Source: an uncultured Bacteroidota bacterium
GTDB taxonomy: Bacteria > Bacteroidota > Bacteroidia > Chitinophagales > Chitinophagaceae
NCBI GenBank assembly: GCA_903829015.1
Contig: CAIKOJ010000220.1
Span: 25,133 to 89,132 of the forward strand
DNA: 64,000 bases
Direction: 5' to 3'
The first letter of the stretch is position 1; every line of letters begins with the position of its first letter. The position numbers were made by a program, and so were the translations under genes. Positions 19,572 to 29,051 of this stretch are shown here, piece after piece. The notes below the pieces were generated by a model. It saw only the letters and a program-made list of their open reading frames with translations, had not been told where the DNA came from and ran no database searches.

Positions 19572-21569
19572 ATGAAAGGCAGTGTTTTTAACGACAACGA
19601 AAATGATCGTATCGCTGCACTTTATCAACTGCATATCCTTGATACGCCACCTGAGGAAGATTTTGATGATATTGCAGAACTAGCCGCACATATCTGCGAC
19701 ACCCCAATTGCTACAATTGCATTTGAAGATAACAACCGGTATTGGTTTAAAGCACGGTATAGTATTAACATTTCAGAATCTGTAAAGAAAGATGCCCTAT
19801 GCTGCGGCAATATCCATAAAAATGAAGTCTACGTTATTGATGACTGCCAGAAAGATGCAAAGTACGCCGATAACATATTCGTCTCCGGACCCACAAAAAT
19901 TCGATTTTTTGCCGGAATTGCACTTGTAAATGACGAAGGCTTTTTACTTGGGTATTTGTGTGTTATGGACAATAAACCCAGGCACCTGACTGAGAAGCAG
20001 ATTTCAGGATTAAAAAAACTATCCAGACAGGTTGTTAACCTACTGGAGTTGCGTTTACAGATTCTTCAGTTAAAAAAAACAAAAGAAATTGCCAGGCAGA
20101 ACGAAGATTTGATGAACTCGATCTTCAACAACTCCATTGATGCGGTTATTGTAACCGGCGGCGATGGCATTATTACCCAGTGGAACCCAATGGCCAAAAA
20201 AATGTTTGGCTTTGAGCCTTACGAAGTCATTGGTAAAGACCTTTACAAAACAATCATTCCTGAGTCCGACTATCTGGAGTTTCTCGATAGAATGAAGAAC
20301 GTAGAGTTCAATGATCCCAATGCTTTTAGTAATAAAACTATTGAGGTCACTGCCATCAAAAAAGATTACTCAAGATTCGAAATTGCTTTAGGTATTTCAC
20401 CTGTACTGATCAAAGGTGAGAGACTATTTATCAATTTTGCAAACGACATCACCGATCGTTTGCATGCCGTTGATAAGTTGGATAAACAAAAAGAATTTTA
20501 CGAGAAGATATTGAATGCATTACCCACAGATATTGTAGTATTTGATCCAGAGCATCATTATCTCTTTGTGAATCCTGTAGCCATAAAAGATGAAACGCTG
20601 AGAAAATTTATCATCGGCAAAGACGACTTCGAATATGCCGCTTTCAGGCAGCGGAGTCCGGAAACAGCACAGAAAAGAAGAGAGCAGTTTCTTGAAGTAA
20701 AAAGATCGGGAAAAGAAATGAGATGGGAGGATACAACTCTTGACCCCAATGGCTCTCCGATTACCAGTTTGCGCAGGCTCTTCCCTGTTCTCAATGAAAA
20801 TAATGAGCTGATTATGGTAATAGGTTTTGGTATTGACATTACAGACAGAAAAGTAATGGAGGATACACAAAACGCTTTGTTTAAGCAACTATCGGTGCAA
20901 AATACCCAGCTCATCGATTTCTGTAATATTGTCTCTCATAATTTACGTGCTCCGTTGGTTAACATGTCGATGATTGTGAATTTTCTGGAGGAAACAAACA
21001 ATCCGGAAGAACAGAATTTAATGATAGCCAACCTGAGACCTGTAATTACAAATTTGCACACCACATTTAATGAATTGGTGGAGTCAATACAGATCAGGCA
21101 GAACCTGGAAATTACGTCAGAAAGGATTAAGTTAAAGAATTGCCTGCAGAGAACACTGGTTGGTCTCAAAATGGAAATTAAAAGCTCAGGTGCCCGTATC
21201 GACTACAACTTCGATGACGCACCTACAGTACACTTCCCTTCAAAATATCTATACAGCATTTTTCATAATCTGGTTAGTAATGCACTAAAATATAAATCAC
21301 CAAAACGCTCACCCGAGATCCAACTGAAAACAACAATATCTGATGGGAACATACTCTTAACAGTAAAAGACAACGGTTTGGGAATTAATCTTTTAAAACA
21401 CAAAGACAACGTCTTTAAGATCGGCAAAGTTTTTCATAGACATCCGGATGCCAAAGGTTTCGGGCTGTTTATGACAAAGACTCAGGTCGAGGCTATGGAC
21501 GGACGTATTTGGGTGGAAAGCACTCCCGATGAAGGCTCTGTTTTTTTTATAGAATTTAAACACCAATAA
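19572..21569 (+). CDS. GAF-PAS-PAS sensor histidine kinase
   Basis: 665 residues from the ATG at 19572; a GTG twelve codons earlier is in frame. There is no membrane helix, so it is a cytoplasmic sensor. An N-terminal GAF domain (about 15-165, with the ILDTPPEE-FDDI opening common to this class) is followed by two PAS domains (about 185-305 and 315-430). The HisKA helix has the phospho-acceptor in IVSHNLRAP (His near 456). The ATPase domain has the N box HNLVSNALKY, G1 DNGLGI and G2 GFGLFM. A response regulator starts two bases after its stop, forming a kinase-regulator pair. The signal sensed is unknown. Confidence 0.92.
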   Translation: MKGSVFNDNENDRIAALYQLHILDTPPEEDFDDIAELAAHICDTPIATIAFEDNNRYWFKARYSINISESVKKDALCCGNIHKNEVYVIDDCQKDAKYADNIFVSGPTKIRFFAGIALVNDEGFLLGYLCVMDNKPRHLTEKQISGLKKLSRQVVNLLELRLQILQLKKTKEIARQNEDLMNSIFNNSIDAVIVTGGDGIITQWNPMAKKMFGFEPYEVIGKDLYKTIIPESDYLEFLDRMKNVEFNDPNAFSNKTIEVTAIKKDYSRFEIALGISPVLIKGERLFINFANDITDRLHAVDKLDKQKEFYEKILNALPTDIVVFDPEHHYLFVNPVAIKDETLRKFIIGKDDFEYAAFRQRSPETAQKRREQFLEVKRSGKEMRWEDTTLDPNGSPITSLRRLFPVLNENNELIMVIGFGIDITDRKVMEDTQNALFKQLSVQNTQLIDFCNIVSHNLRAPLVNMSMIVNFLEETNNPEEQNLMIANLRPVITNLHTTFNELVESIQIRQNLEITSERIKLKNCLQRTLVGLKMEIKSSGARIDYNFDDAPTVHFPSKYLYSIFHNLVSNALKYKSPKRSPEIQLKTTISDGNILLTVKDNGLGINLLKHKDNVFKIGKVFHRHPDAKGFGLFMTKTQVEAMDGRIWVESTPDEGSVFFIEFKHQ

Positions 21570-21571
21570 AC

Positions 21572-21967
21572 ATGAAGAGAGCAACTATCATTCACATTAT
21601 TGACGACGACCGCCTCTTTGTTTTTCTTACAAAGAAATGCATCGAAAGCACTAAAATACCCACGTCAGTTAAAGATTTCGGAGATGGGCAACTGGCTCTG
21701 GATTATCTGGCAAACATTCAAAGCGATTCCGAACTGTTACCTGATATAATTCTGCTTGACCTCAGTATGCCGGTAATGGATGGTTGGGATTTCCTCAATG
21801 ATTATACTTTGCTCGAACCAAAAATCAACAAAAAAATAAAACTATACATTCTCTCGTCATCCATTTCTCCTCATGATGTGGAACGGGCTAAGAACATTAA
21901 TTCAGTAACCGACTTTATTGTTAAACCATTGTCAGGAGAAAAATTTGCCGCCCTGATCGGCTCATGA
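21572..21967 (+). CDS. Single-domain response regulator
   Basis: 131 residues, a receiver domain only. The acidic pair IIDDDR lies near residue 10, the phospho-acceptor Asp63 is in LLDLSMPVMDGW, a Ser stands at the Thr position in ILSSS, and the conserved Lys is in VKPLSG. With no output domain it probably acts by protein contact or as a phosphate relay for the kinase just upstream, with which it is translationally coupled. Regulators of this CheY-like type are often paired with PAS kinases in Bacteroidota. Confidence 0.92.
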   Translation: MKRATIIHIIDDDRLFVFLTKKCIESTKIPTSVKDFGDGQLALDYLANIQSDSELLPDIILLDLSMPVMDGWDFLNDYTLLEPKINKKIKLYILSSSISPHDVERAKNINSVTDFIVKPLSGEKFAALIGS

Positions 21968-22016
21968 ACTTTCTTTAAAATCAGGTCTACCATTATACAC
22001 ACACTTGCAGCATAAA

Positions 22017-23180
22017 ATGTTTGATAACAATACAGTTAACTTAGAAATACTTAAAAAACGCGCTTTCAACCTGCGGTGGGCTGCAGTTCCAGACGGAGTA
22101 ATACCATTAACTGCTGCCGATCCCGATTTTCCCTGTGCGCCTGAAATTGCTGAGGAGATTTGCCGATTTAGCCGCGAAAGATACTTTTGCTATGGTCCGC
22201 CAGAGGGACTACCCGAATTCAAAAACAGTATTGCGGATTATTTTTCCACCAAACGAAACATCGTTACTTCACCTGCTCAGGTATTTCCGGTCGACAGTGC
22301 CGCATTTGGCATTTACATCACTTGTAAGGCATTTTTGTCTCCCGGCGACGAAGCTATTATTTTCGATCCGGTAGATTTTTTATTCCGTTATTCAATCGAG
22401 ACAGTCGGTGCAGTTGCAGTGCCTTTCCAAATACCTCCTGGTCCGGCAGCCATTGATTTCGAAAGACTAACGACATTGATAAATAAAAATACAAAACTGA
22501 TCTGCCTTTGTAACCCACTAAACCCTACAGGTAAAGTCTTTACCAAAGAAGAATTGACACTCCTAAGTGACATCGCAATAAAGAATAATTTAGTAATTTT
22601 ATCTGATGAGATTTGGAGCGACACAACGTTTACCCCATACAAGTACACAAGCGTTGCCTCATTAAGTGAAGAAGTAAATAGCAGAACAGTTACAATTACC
22701 GGATTCAGTAAAGCCTACGGATTGGCAGGCCTTAGAATTGGCGCGGTAATGGCAAATAATAAAGAACTCTTCAGCAAATTGATAGCAGCTTCATTGCATG
22801 GTTCAACAGTGCATGGCGCCAATGTGATCTCGCAAATTGCAGCTACAACTGCATTAACTAAATGCGAATATTGGCTGGCAGACTTTCTGAAACACCTGCA
22901 GTCAATGAGGGATATTTGCGTAGATGGTCTTAATGAAGTAAATGGATTTAATTGCATTTCCCCCCAGGGCTGCTATGTAGCCTTTGCCGATATTAAAGGA
23001 ACAGGAAAAACCAGCAGTGAAATTCACGAGTTAATAATGAATCAGGCAAAAGTGGCAGTCGTACCTGGTTTGAAACAATGGTTCGGTGAGGGTGCCGAAG
23101 GTTATATCAGACTAAGTTTTGCAACTTCCAAAGAAATTTTGCAAGAAGCCCTTTCGAGAATAAAAAGTGTAATTAACTAA
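22017..23180 (+). CDS. PLP-dependent aminotransferase/C-S lyase-like enzyme (class I/II)
   Basis: 387 residues from the ATG at 22017; an upstream in-frame TTG is possible. A fold type I PLP enzyme: NPLNPTGK near 163, LSDEIWSD (PLP Asp) near 197, and the Schiff-base lysine 232 in GFSKAYGLAGLRIG. The N-terminus has the PLTAADPDFPCAPEI pattern with Asp-Pro-Asp-Phe, which recalls the MalY/PatB branch (WVADMDF) of cystathionine beta-lyase-like proteins as well as ordinary aminotransferases, so either activity is possible. It is followed after three bases by the flavoprotein-DsbA fusion and is very likely cotranslated with it, which points to a shared pathway. It sits about 50 bases after the response regulator. 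Confidence 0.85.
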   Translation: MFDNNTVNLEILKKRAFNLRWAAVPDGVIPLTAADPDFPCAPEIAEEICRFSRERYFCYGPPEGLPEFKNSIADYFSTKRNIVTSPAQVFPVDSAAFGIYITCKAFLSPGDEAIIFDPVDFLFRYSIETVGAVAVPFQIPPGPAAIDFERLTTLINKNTKLICLCNPLNPTGKVFTKEELTLLSDIAIKNNLVILSDEIWSDTTFTPYKYTSVASLSEEVNSRTVTITGFSKAYGLAGLRIGAVMANNKELFSKLIAASLHGSTVHGANVISQIAATTALTKCEYWLADFLKHLQSMRDICVDGLNEVNGFNCISPQGCYVAFADIKGTGKTSSEIHELIMNQAKVAVVPGLKQWFGEGAEGYIRLSFATSKEILQEALSRIKSVIN

Positions 23181-23183
23181 ATT

Positions 23184-25118
23184 ATGAAGGTTGTAATTAT
23201 TGGTGGCGGTATTGCAGGATTAACGTTGGGAATTTTGCTGCGCAGAAAAAATATAGACGTTGTTGTTAATGAACGTTCTGTAGGCATACCCGCCAGAGGT
23301 CATGCATTCTTAATGCATAAAGATGGTCTGTCTATTTTGAACGAACACAATCATGACCCGAAGATTCAACTCCCCGGTCAGAATATCACTGCATTCAGTT
23401 TAAGACGGCCCGACGGACAGGAAATTAAACATTTGTTGCTCAACTCATGGCAATGTATCAAAAGGGTAGATTTACTTAAATATTTGTACGCATCGCTCCC
23501 TCCGGAAGTGATTAAAGAAGGACGAACATTCTCCCATTTTATTACAGAAAATGGCGTTGCCAAAGCTGCCGTATTTACAAACGGCGATGTCGAATACGGC
23601 GATATTTTTGTTGGCGCAGATGGCGGTAATTCAAAAGTCAGAGAGTTCACTTATGGAAAGGTAAAATTTACGCCTGTGCAGGTAAAGGAAGTTGTTGGTG
23701 TCACTTCAAACACGAAAAAGAAAACCAAAAACATTCAGAACATCTTTGTAAAGTACCAGAATAAAAATAACGGACTAGCATTTGGCGCTATTCCAGCTTC
23801 CGGCAATTCATCTGTTTGGTTCATGCAGTACGATCCTTCAATATCAGATGTAATGCACAGCACTCCTGAAGAGTTGAAATCATTCTGCTTCAAACTGATG
23901 AAGACTTTCCCTGACCAGGTAACTGACATTTTGGAAGGAAACGATTTTTCAACAACCTATATCTGGAATACCCGGGATTTCGACCTGTTGCCTGCTTTTC
24001 ATAAAGAAAATGTGGTACTGATTGGCGATGCAGCACATTTGGCGTTACCTTTCACTAGTGCGGGCACTACCAATGCGATTCTCGATGCCGACATTCTTTC
24101 CCGCTGCCTTGTATATTTTAGTAGTCACGAGGATGCGTTTAATAATTACTATAAAATCAGAGCAGCTGATATTGCAAATCATGTGAACCTGGGTAGGGAA
24201 CTAAAAGCACTGTTCCTCAACCCTAAAGAGTTGAATGACGACGACATACCGGTACCATTGATCCCAAGTCACAAAAAAACTGGCATTTTACCAGATAAAA
24301 AACCAATACAGGTTTTATATTTCACCGACCCTATTTGCTCTACTTGCTGGATCATCCAGCCACTGCTACGCAAACTATCACTTGAGTACGAACCGTATAT
24401 CAATATCGAATACCGCATGGGTGGTTTGCTGCCTTCCTGGGAAAACTACAGCAAAGGAGCCATCAAACAACCGTCTGACGCAGCCAAGCATTGGGAACAG
24501 GTTTGTGTATCTCACGAAATGCCGCTCGACGGAGACATCTGGGAAGAAGATCCGCCGCCATCATCATATCCGCCTTCTATAGCTTTTAAAGCCGCACAGA
24601 TGCAGGATACAGACAGGGCGGTTCTTTTCTTACGGAGGATCAAAGAGATGGTTTTCGTTGAGAAGAAGAATATTATAAAATGGCAGTACCTCGAAAAAGC
24701 AGCGTTAGAAGTAGGCCTGGATGCGGCGAGGCTATTACGTGACTTTGAAGGAAAAGCTAGAGACTTGTTTAAAGAAGATCTGGCATTGGCTGAAAAAATG
24801 GGTATAAGAAGTTTCCCTACTCTTTTCTTCAAAAATGGATCTGATAACCATTTTACGATCAGAGGTTACCAAACTTACCAGAACTTTGAAGAGATAATTT
24901 ATAAATTGGTGCCCAGTGCACAAAAGGAAATTATTAATTCAGACCCGGAATACCTTTTTTCAAAATTCAACACAATGACCAACAAGGAATTTTCTTTGTT
25001 GAGTAACATTCCTATCGAAGATGCAGCGAGAATTCTGAACGACCTATTCCGTCAAGGGAAAATTACCAAATACGAAAGCAAGAACGGTGTGATATGGATG
25101 AATAAATTCGACTACTAA
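23184..25118 (+). CDS. FAD-dependent monooxygenase fused to a DsbA/SpxH-like thioredoxin-fold protein
   Basis: 644 residues in two clear parts. Residues 1 to about 365 form a PHBH/UbiH-type FAD monooxygenase: dinucleotide motif GGGIAGL at 7-13, a DG-like segment VGADGGNSKVRE near 150, and the FAD motif VLIGDAAHLALPF near 280 with SAGTTNAILDA. Residues about 370-595 match stand-alone Bacteroidota DsbA-family proteins related to SpxH/FrnE: FTDPICSTCW with a CSTC active site (Cys near 385 and 388), YRMGGLLP, SSYPPSIAFKAAQMQD, and a cis-Pro in RSFPTLFF near 544. A short helix-rich tail (595-644) looks winged-helix-like. I do not know a described protein with this order. It may be a flavoenzyme whose partner redox domain handles thiols. 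The bidirectional terminator at 25137 ends the transcription unit. Confidence 0.85.
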   Translation: MKVVIIGGGIAGLTLGILLRRKNIDVVVNERSVGIPARGHAFLMHKDGLSILNEHNHDPKIQLPGQNITAFSLRRPDGQEIKHLLLNSWQCIKRVDLLKYLYASLPPEVIKEGRTFSHFITENGVAKAAVFTNGDVEYGDIFVGADGGNSKVREFTYGKVKFTPVQVKEVVGVTSNTKKKTKNIQNIFVKYQNKNNGLAFGAIPASGNSSVWFMQYDPSISDVMHSTPEELKSFCFKLMKTFPDQVTDILEGNDFSTTYIWNTRDFDLLPAFHKENVVLIGDAAHLALPFTSAGTTNAILDADILSRCLVYFSSHEDAFNNYYKIRAADIANHVNLGRELKALFLNPKELNDDDIPVPLIPSHKKTGILPDKKPIQVLYFTDPICSTCWIIQPLLRKLSLEYEPYINIEYRMGGLLPSWENYSKGAIKQPSDAAKHWEQVCVSHEMPLDGDIWEEDPPPSSYPPSIAFKAAQMQDTDRAVLFLRRIKEMVFVEKKNIIKWQYLEKAALEVGLDAARLLRDFEGKARDLFKEDLALAEKMGIRSFPTLFFKNGSDNHFTIRGYQTYQNFEEIIYKLVPSAQKEIINSDPEYLFSKFNTMTNKEFSLLSNIPIEDAARILNDLFRQGKITKYESKNGVIWMNKFDY

Positions 25119-25136
25119 TTTTAGGCACAATTACTA

Positions 25137-25176
25137 AATAAGAAAGGAGGCAGGGTTACCTGCCTCCTTTCTTATT
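25137..25176. terminator. Bidirectional terminator between 25118 and 25194
   Basis: An 18-bp perfect stem with a 4-base loop (GTTA), AT-rich at its base on both sides. It serves the convergent monooxygenase fusion and lipoprotein genes. Confidence 0.93.
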
Positions 25177-25193
25177 ATTCATTTCATTGTAGC

Positions 25194-25775
25194 TTATAAC
25201 GAAACGTGAATGCTGTATTTAGCAACCACTTTAACAGTCATTGGTGCTGTTACAGGAGCCCTCAGTGCACCCTTCACATCATACATGATTACTACTGGTC
25301 CTGAGGACGGCAAATAGTTTTTGTAATTAGTTGTTGTATTTACAGGCAGAGTAAGTGTTGTAGCAAATTGGTTTGGGTTATTTGTTACTTCCCCTACAAC
25401 AGTTGTTGTTGTATTTGCATTGGTTGCCAGAGACGCCTTGGCACTCTTGAAATTTGCAAAGTTGTTTGCCGAACTTGATCCACTTACAATTGTAAGGGTG
25501 CATGATTTCAGTTTAAATTCATCAACATTGTTTATTCCATATGTATTCGCTGTCTTAGATTTGATGATGCTGTCTACATCTACATTCACTGTTGCAGTAC
25601 CTAAAGCCGAATAGGTCATCGAGTCAGTTACCGCTGTTACAGGCACGTCTACAGTTACTTCAATACCGTCAAGATCTATATTCTGTAAGATCGTGTTTGC
25701 AACCTTGTTGCACGAACTCAACACAAGACCACCGAGGGCAATAAAACCCGCCAAAAATAATATTCGTTTTTTCAT
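25194..25775 (-). CDS. Lipoprotein of unknown function
   Basis: 193 residues from the ATG at 25775 (an upstream ATG adds three residues). The signal MKKRILFLAGFIALGG ends in lipobox LSSC. The mature protein is Thr/Val/Asn-rich with alternating strands (IEVTVDVPVTA, ATVNVDVDSII, TTLTLPVNTTT, MTVKVVAKYSIHVSL) and looks like a single beta-sandwich exposed in the periplasm or on the surface. No catalytic motif is seen. A strong promoter stands directly upstream. Confidence 0.65.
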   Translation of the reverse strand: MKKRILFLAGFIALGGLVLSSCNKVANTILQNIDLDGIEVTVDVPVTAVTDSMTYSALGTATVNVDVDSIIKSKTANTYGINNVDEFKLKSCTLTIVSGSSSANNFANFKSAKASLATNANTTTTVVGEVTNNPNQFATTLTLPVNTTTNYKNYLPSSGPVVIMYDVKGALRAPVTAPMTVKVVAKYSIHVSL

Positions 25776-25795
25776 GTTTGTCAATTTTTATACGC

Positions 25796-25826
25796 CAAAA
25801 GTAGTTGTTTTACGTCTAATAGTCAA
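25796..25826 (-). promoter_or_regulatory. Promoter of lipoprotein gene 25194-25775
   Basis: Minus-strand TACTTTTG at 25796-25803 with TTG at 25824-25826, 20 bases apart: a near-ideal Bacteroidota promoter. The start site would fall around 25788, giving a very short leader. Confidence 0.75.
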
Positions 25827-26037
25827 AATAACTATTATTAAAAAATAATTATTAATCTTTTAAAGCTGAAATTTTCCACAAACACTGTTCAAAGCTTTAT
25901 CCCCCGAATATTCCCTATTTTTGAAGATTAAATTTTCATTAAAGTTAGGGAGAGAAATAGATAAAAACTATTGCACTCAATGCAGTAGTTACATTTCTGG
26001 TTTTATTCCAAAATAACGATTTCACCATACCTCTTTT

Positions 26038-28005
26038 ATGCATATAAAAATCCGTTGGATACTTCTGGTTTCGCTTACCTTTTTCATTGTAATGAGCATC
26101 GACAGGATTTACCTGCTTGCAATTACCGGATACCTCACCAACATGAACACAGTCGTTCTAAACACACTTTGGCTGGGGGGGCGGTACGATCTGCGCGAAA
26201 CCGGCATACTTGCTTTGTTTATGATGCTCTTGTCGTTCATTCCTCTTTTCAATCCTTTCAGGTCGGGTTTCGGGAAAAAATTCTGGTTGGGGTTATTGTC
26301 CATTTTAACCGTTTTGGTCGTTGTTATCTATGTTGCAGACACCCTGCATTACGACTATCTCGCTCAAAGGCTCAATGCAAGTGTTCTTAATTTTGTGCCG
26401 GAGGGCAACACCTCGCTCCAAATGGTTTGGCAGACCTACCCCGTTATTAAACTAACCATATTTATTGTACTTGTCAGTGCCGTTATCATTTTCTTCATTC
26501 GCAAGGCAATCTCCATTAAGTCAGCAAGCACAACACCCATCCCAAGGGCGCGTAATATTGTCAGCTTTATCGCATTGTTCCTGCTTTGTGCATTTTGTAT
26601 TTTCGGCAGGCTGGATCAGTATCCCTTGCGCTGGAGTGATGCCTTTGCGCTCAGAGACAGCCAACTGTCTCAACTTGCGTTAAATCCCTTTCAGAGCTTC
26701 TTCAGTTCATTAAGATTTGCCAATGTATCATACAATGAAAAAGCCAGCAGGCAGTACTATCCCCTTATGGCACAATACCTCGGTGTAGATTCATCAAAAA
26801 TGAGCAGCACCAGATTTTTGCGCAATATAAGCGGCGAAAATGTTCCAAAAACGAACATCGTATTGGTTATCTGTGAAAGCTTCAGTGCCTATAAAAGTTC
26901 TATGTGGGGCAATCCGCTGAATACAACCCCTTTTTTCAATTCCATGTGTCAGGATGGCATTTTTTTCGACCATTGTTTCACACCACATTTTGGCACAGCC
27001 CGCGGTGTCTGGGCAACTATTACCGGCATCCCTGACGTATTACTGGATAAAACTGCCAGCAGAAATCCGTTAATAGTTGATCAGCATTCTGTTTTCAACG
27101 ACTTTAAAGGGTACGAGAAAGATTACTTCATTGGCGGCAGTACCAGTTGGGCTAATATAAAAGGAGTGCTTGAAAATAACATTGAGGGTATCACCATTCA
27201 CGAGCAGGGCAGCTATGATGCCAAAAAAATAGACGTATGGGGTATCAGCGACAAAAATCTGTTTTTACAGGCCAACAAGGTGTTGAGCAAAAAGACCGCT
27301 CCGTTCTTTGCCATTATCCAGACTTCCGATAACCACAGGCCATACACCATCCCGGCCGAGGACAAGGAAGCATTCAAAACAGTTTCCTTTCCATCAGATT
27401 CACTCAATATGTATGGCTTCCAAAGCAATGAAGAGCTGAACGCCTTTAGGTACACAGATTTTAGTTATCAGGTGTTTATTGAAGCTGCAAAAAAGGAAAA
27501 GTACTTTGCCAATACGATCTTCATTTTTATCGGAGATCACGGTATCAGAGGCAATGCCGGCAAAATGTTCCCAAAAGCCTGGACAGAAAATGCCCTTACT
27601 TGTTTTCATGTACCATTGCTGTTCTATGCACCGGGTAGATTGAAAGCGGAAAGACACTCGATGCTGAGCTCGCAGGTAGATGTTATGCCCACAATAGCTG
27701 GTCTGGCGGGCATACCGTACACTAATACAACCATGGGCCGCGACTTACTGCACCTTAAAGACACCACTTCAAATACTGTATTTCTGATAGATCACGACGT
27801 ACGTAATATTGCAATACTGCACGGCAAATATTTGTTTCAGCGGCATTTAGAAACCAGTCAGGAAACACTGGTGTCTATAAATGACAACGAAACAATTCCT
27901 AAAGAGACTAGCGATGCATTGACCACCTATATGCGCGACCTGACAATTGGCTTCTACGAGAATGCCAGGTACATGCTCTTCAACAATGCGAAAGCAAAGA
28001 AATGA
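26038..28005 (+). CDS. LTA synthase-family phosphoglycerol transferase (sulfatase fold)
   Basis: 655 residues. Five hydrophobic helices fill about residues 1-185, then an extracytoplasmic alkaline-phosphatase/sulfatase-like domain follows. Metal-site motifs include NIVLVICESFS near 275 (metal Glu), the nucleophile Thr near 320 in HFGTARGVWATITG, DNHRPY near 425, and IFIGDHG near 500 (metal Asp-His). This is the LtaS/OpgB arrangement, which transfers phosphoglycerol or another phospholipid head group at the outer face of the inner membrane. In a Gram-negative host the likely product is a modified periplasmic glycan or lipid rather than lipoteichoic acid. It is a single-gene unit with a terminator behind it. 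Confidence 0.9.
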   Translation: MHIKIRWILLVSLTFFIVMSIDRIYLLAITGYLTNMNTVVLNTLWLGGRYDLRETGILALFMMLLSFIPLFNPFRSGFGKKFWLGLLSILTVLVVVIYVADTLHYDYLAQRLNASVLNFVPEGNTSLQMVWQTYPVIKLTIFIVLVSAVIIFFIRKAISIKSASTTPIPRARNIVSFIALFLLCAFCIFGRLDQYPLRWSDAFALRDSQLSQLALNPFQSFFSSLRFANVSYNEKASRQYYPLMAQYLGVDSSKMSSTRFLRNISGENVPKTNIVLVICESFSAYKSSMWGNPLNTTPFFNSMCQDGIFFDHCFTPHFGTARGVWATITGIPDVLLDKTASRNPLIVDQHSVFNDFKGYEKDYFIGGSTSWANIKGVLENNIEGITIHEQGSYDAKKIDVWGISDKNLFLQANKVLSKKTAPFFAIIQTSDNHRPYTIPAEDKEAFKTVSFPSDSLNMYGFQSNEELNAFRYTDFSYQVFIEAAKKEKYFANTIFIFIGDHGIRGNAGKMFPKAWTENALTCFHVPLLFYAPGRLKAERHSMLSSQVDVMPTIAGLAGIPYTNTTMGRDLLHLKDTTSNTVFLIDHDVRNIAILHGKYLFQRHLETSQETLVSINDNETIPKETSDALTTYMRDLTIGFYENARYMLFNNAKAKK

Positions 28006-28130
28006 TCTAACACGTGGTAAAGCTCTGGTTGGGTCAAAGCAGCTTTGTTATTTGATGGGAATTAACGATCAAAATGACCAAAGCAACCTTAGGTTCATAA
28101 AGCAATAAAAGCACTAACGACAGTTTTTTA

Positions 28131-28164
28131 AAAGAAAGGGCATCCGGTTGGATGCCCTTTCTTT
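28131..28164 (+). terminator. Terminator of the LtaS-like gene
   Basis: A 15-bp perfect stem AAAGAAAGGGCATCC/GGATGCCCTTTCTTT with a 4-base loop. Confidence 0.88.
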
Positions 28165-28261
28165 TGGTCAACATAATCTGCATAACTCAGGTCTGTCATA
28201 ATTTTCTCTGAATTTATACCTCATCTAACCGATTTGAATTATCTTACCATTCTAAATTCAT

Positions 28262-29008
28262 ATGCTTATGTCTGAAAAGAAAATAGTTCTCGTAACCGGA
28301 GCAACCGGCGGACTCGGTACTGCAATGTGTAAAAAACTGTACGACGATGGCTTTATTGTAGTAGCCAATTACCGCAATGAAGAAAAGGCCAAAGAATGGA
28401 AAGAAAAGCTGCATAACGAAGGTTACGACATAGCGATATACTACGCTGATGTTGCTGACTACCACTCTTGCGGGAAAATGATTGAACAGATCACTAAAGA
28501 TCTGGGTAACGTAGATATCCTGGTGAACAACGCAGGTATTACTAAAGACGGTGCTTTCCGTAAAATGACTCCTGAAAACTGGAAAGCAGTTATTTCCACC
28601 AACCTCGATAGTGTATTCAATTGCACTCGTCACGTCATCAACCCGATGATCGAAAAAGGATTTGGACGAATTATCAACATTTCGTCAGTTAACGGACAGA
28701 GAGGGCAGTTCGGACAAGCCAATTATTCCGCGGCAAAGGCTGGTATGCATGGCTTTTCAAAAACCCTGGCTATGGAAGTTGCCAATAAAGGCATTACGGT
28801 AAATACCATTTCTCCGGGCTACATAGGCACAGATATGGTAATGGCTGTAAAGGAAGAAATTCGTAACCAGATCATTGCACAGATACCAATGGGCAGATTG
28901 GGTGGCACTGAAGAGGTGGCATACCTTGTTTCGTTCCTGGCGTCGTCGCATGCTTCGTTTATTACCGGTGCCAACCTGAGCATTAACGGTGGACAGCACG
29001 TTTATTAA
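28262..29008 (+). CDS. phaB: Acetoacetyl-CoA reductase-like SDR (PhaB-type)
   Basis: 248 residues. It is a classical short-chain dehydrogenase with the NADP-binding TGATGGLG at 12-19, NNAG at 89-92, and the catalytic Asn114, Ser142, Tyr155 and Lys159. The NISSVNGQRGQFGQANYSA run and the SPGYIGTDMV segment are diagnostic of PhaB, which reduces acetoacetyl-CoA to (R)-3-hydroxybutyryl-CoA. No PHA synthase or thiolase is in the window, so its use in storage polymer synthesis is not shown; a FabG-like role is the alternative. The second ATG (28268) is also a possible start. Confidence 0.85.
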   Translation: MLMSEKKIVLVTGATGGLGTAMCKKLYDDGFIVVANYRNEEKAKEWKEKLHNEGYDIAIYYADVADYHSCGKMIEQITKDLGNVDILVNNAGITKDGAFRKMTPENWKAVISTNLDSVFNCTRHVINPMIEKGFGRIINISSVNGQRGQFGQANYSAAKAGMHGFSKTLAMEVANKGITVNTISPGYIGTDMVMAVKEEIRNQIIAQIPMGRLGGTEEVAYLVSFLASSHASFITGANLSINGGQHVY

Positions 29009-29051
29009 TTTCATAACGGTAAAACAGCCAAAACATTCTTAATTTTGCATC

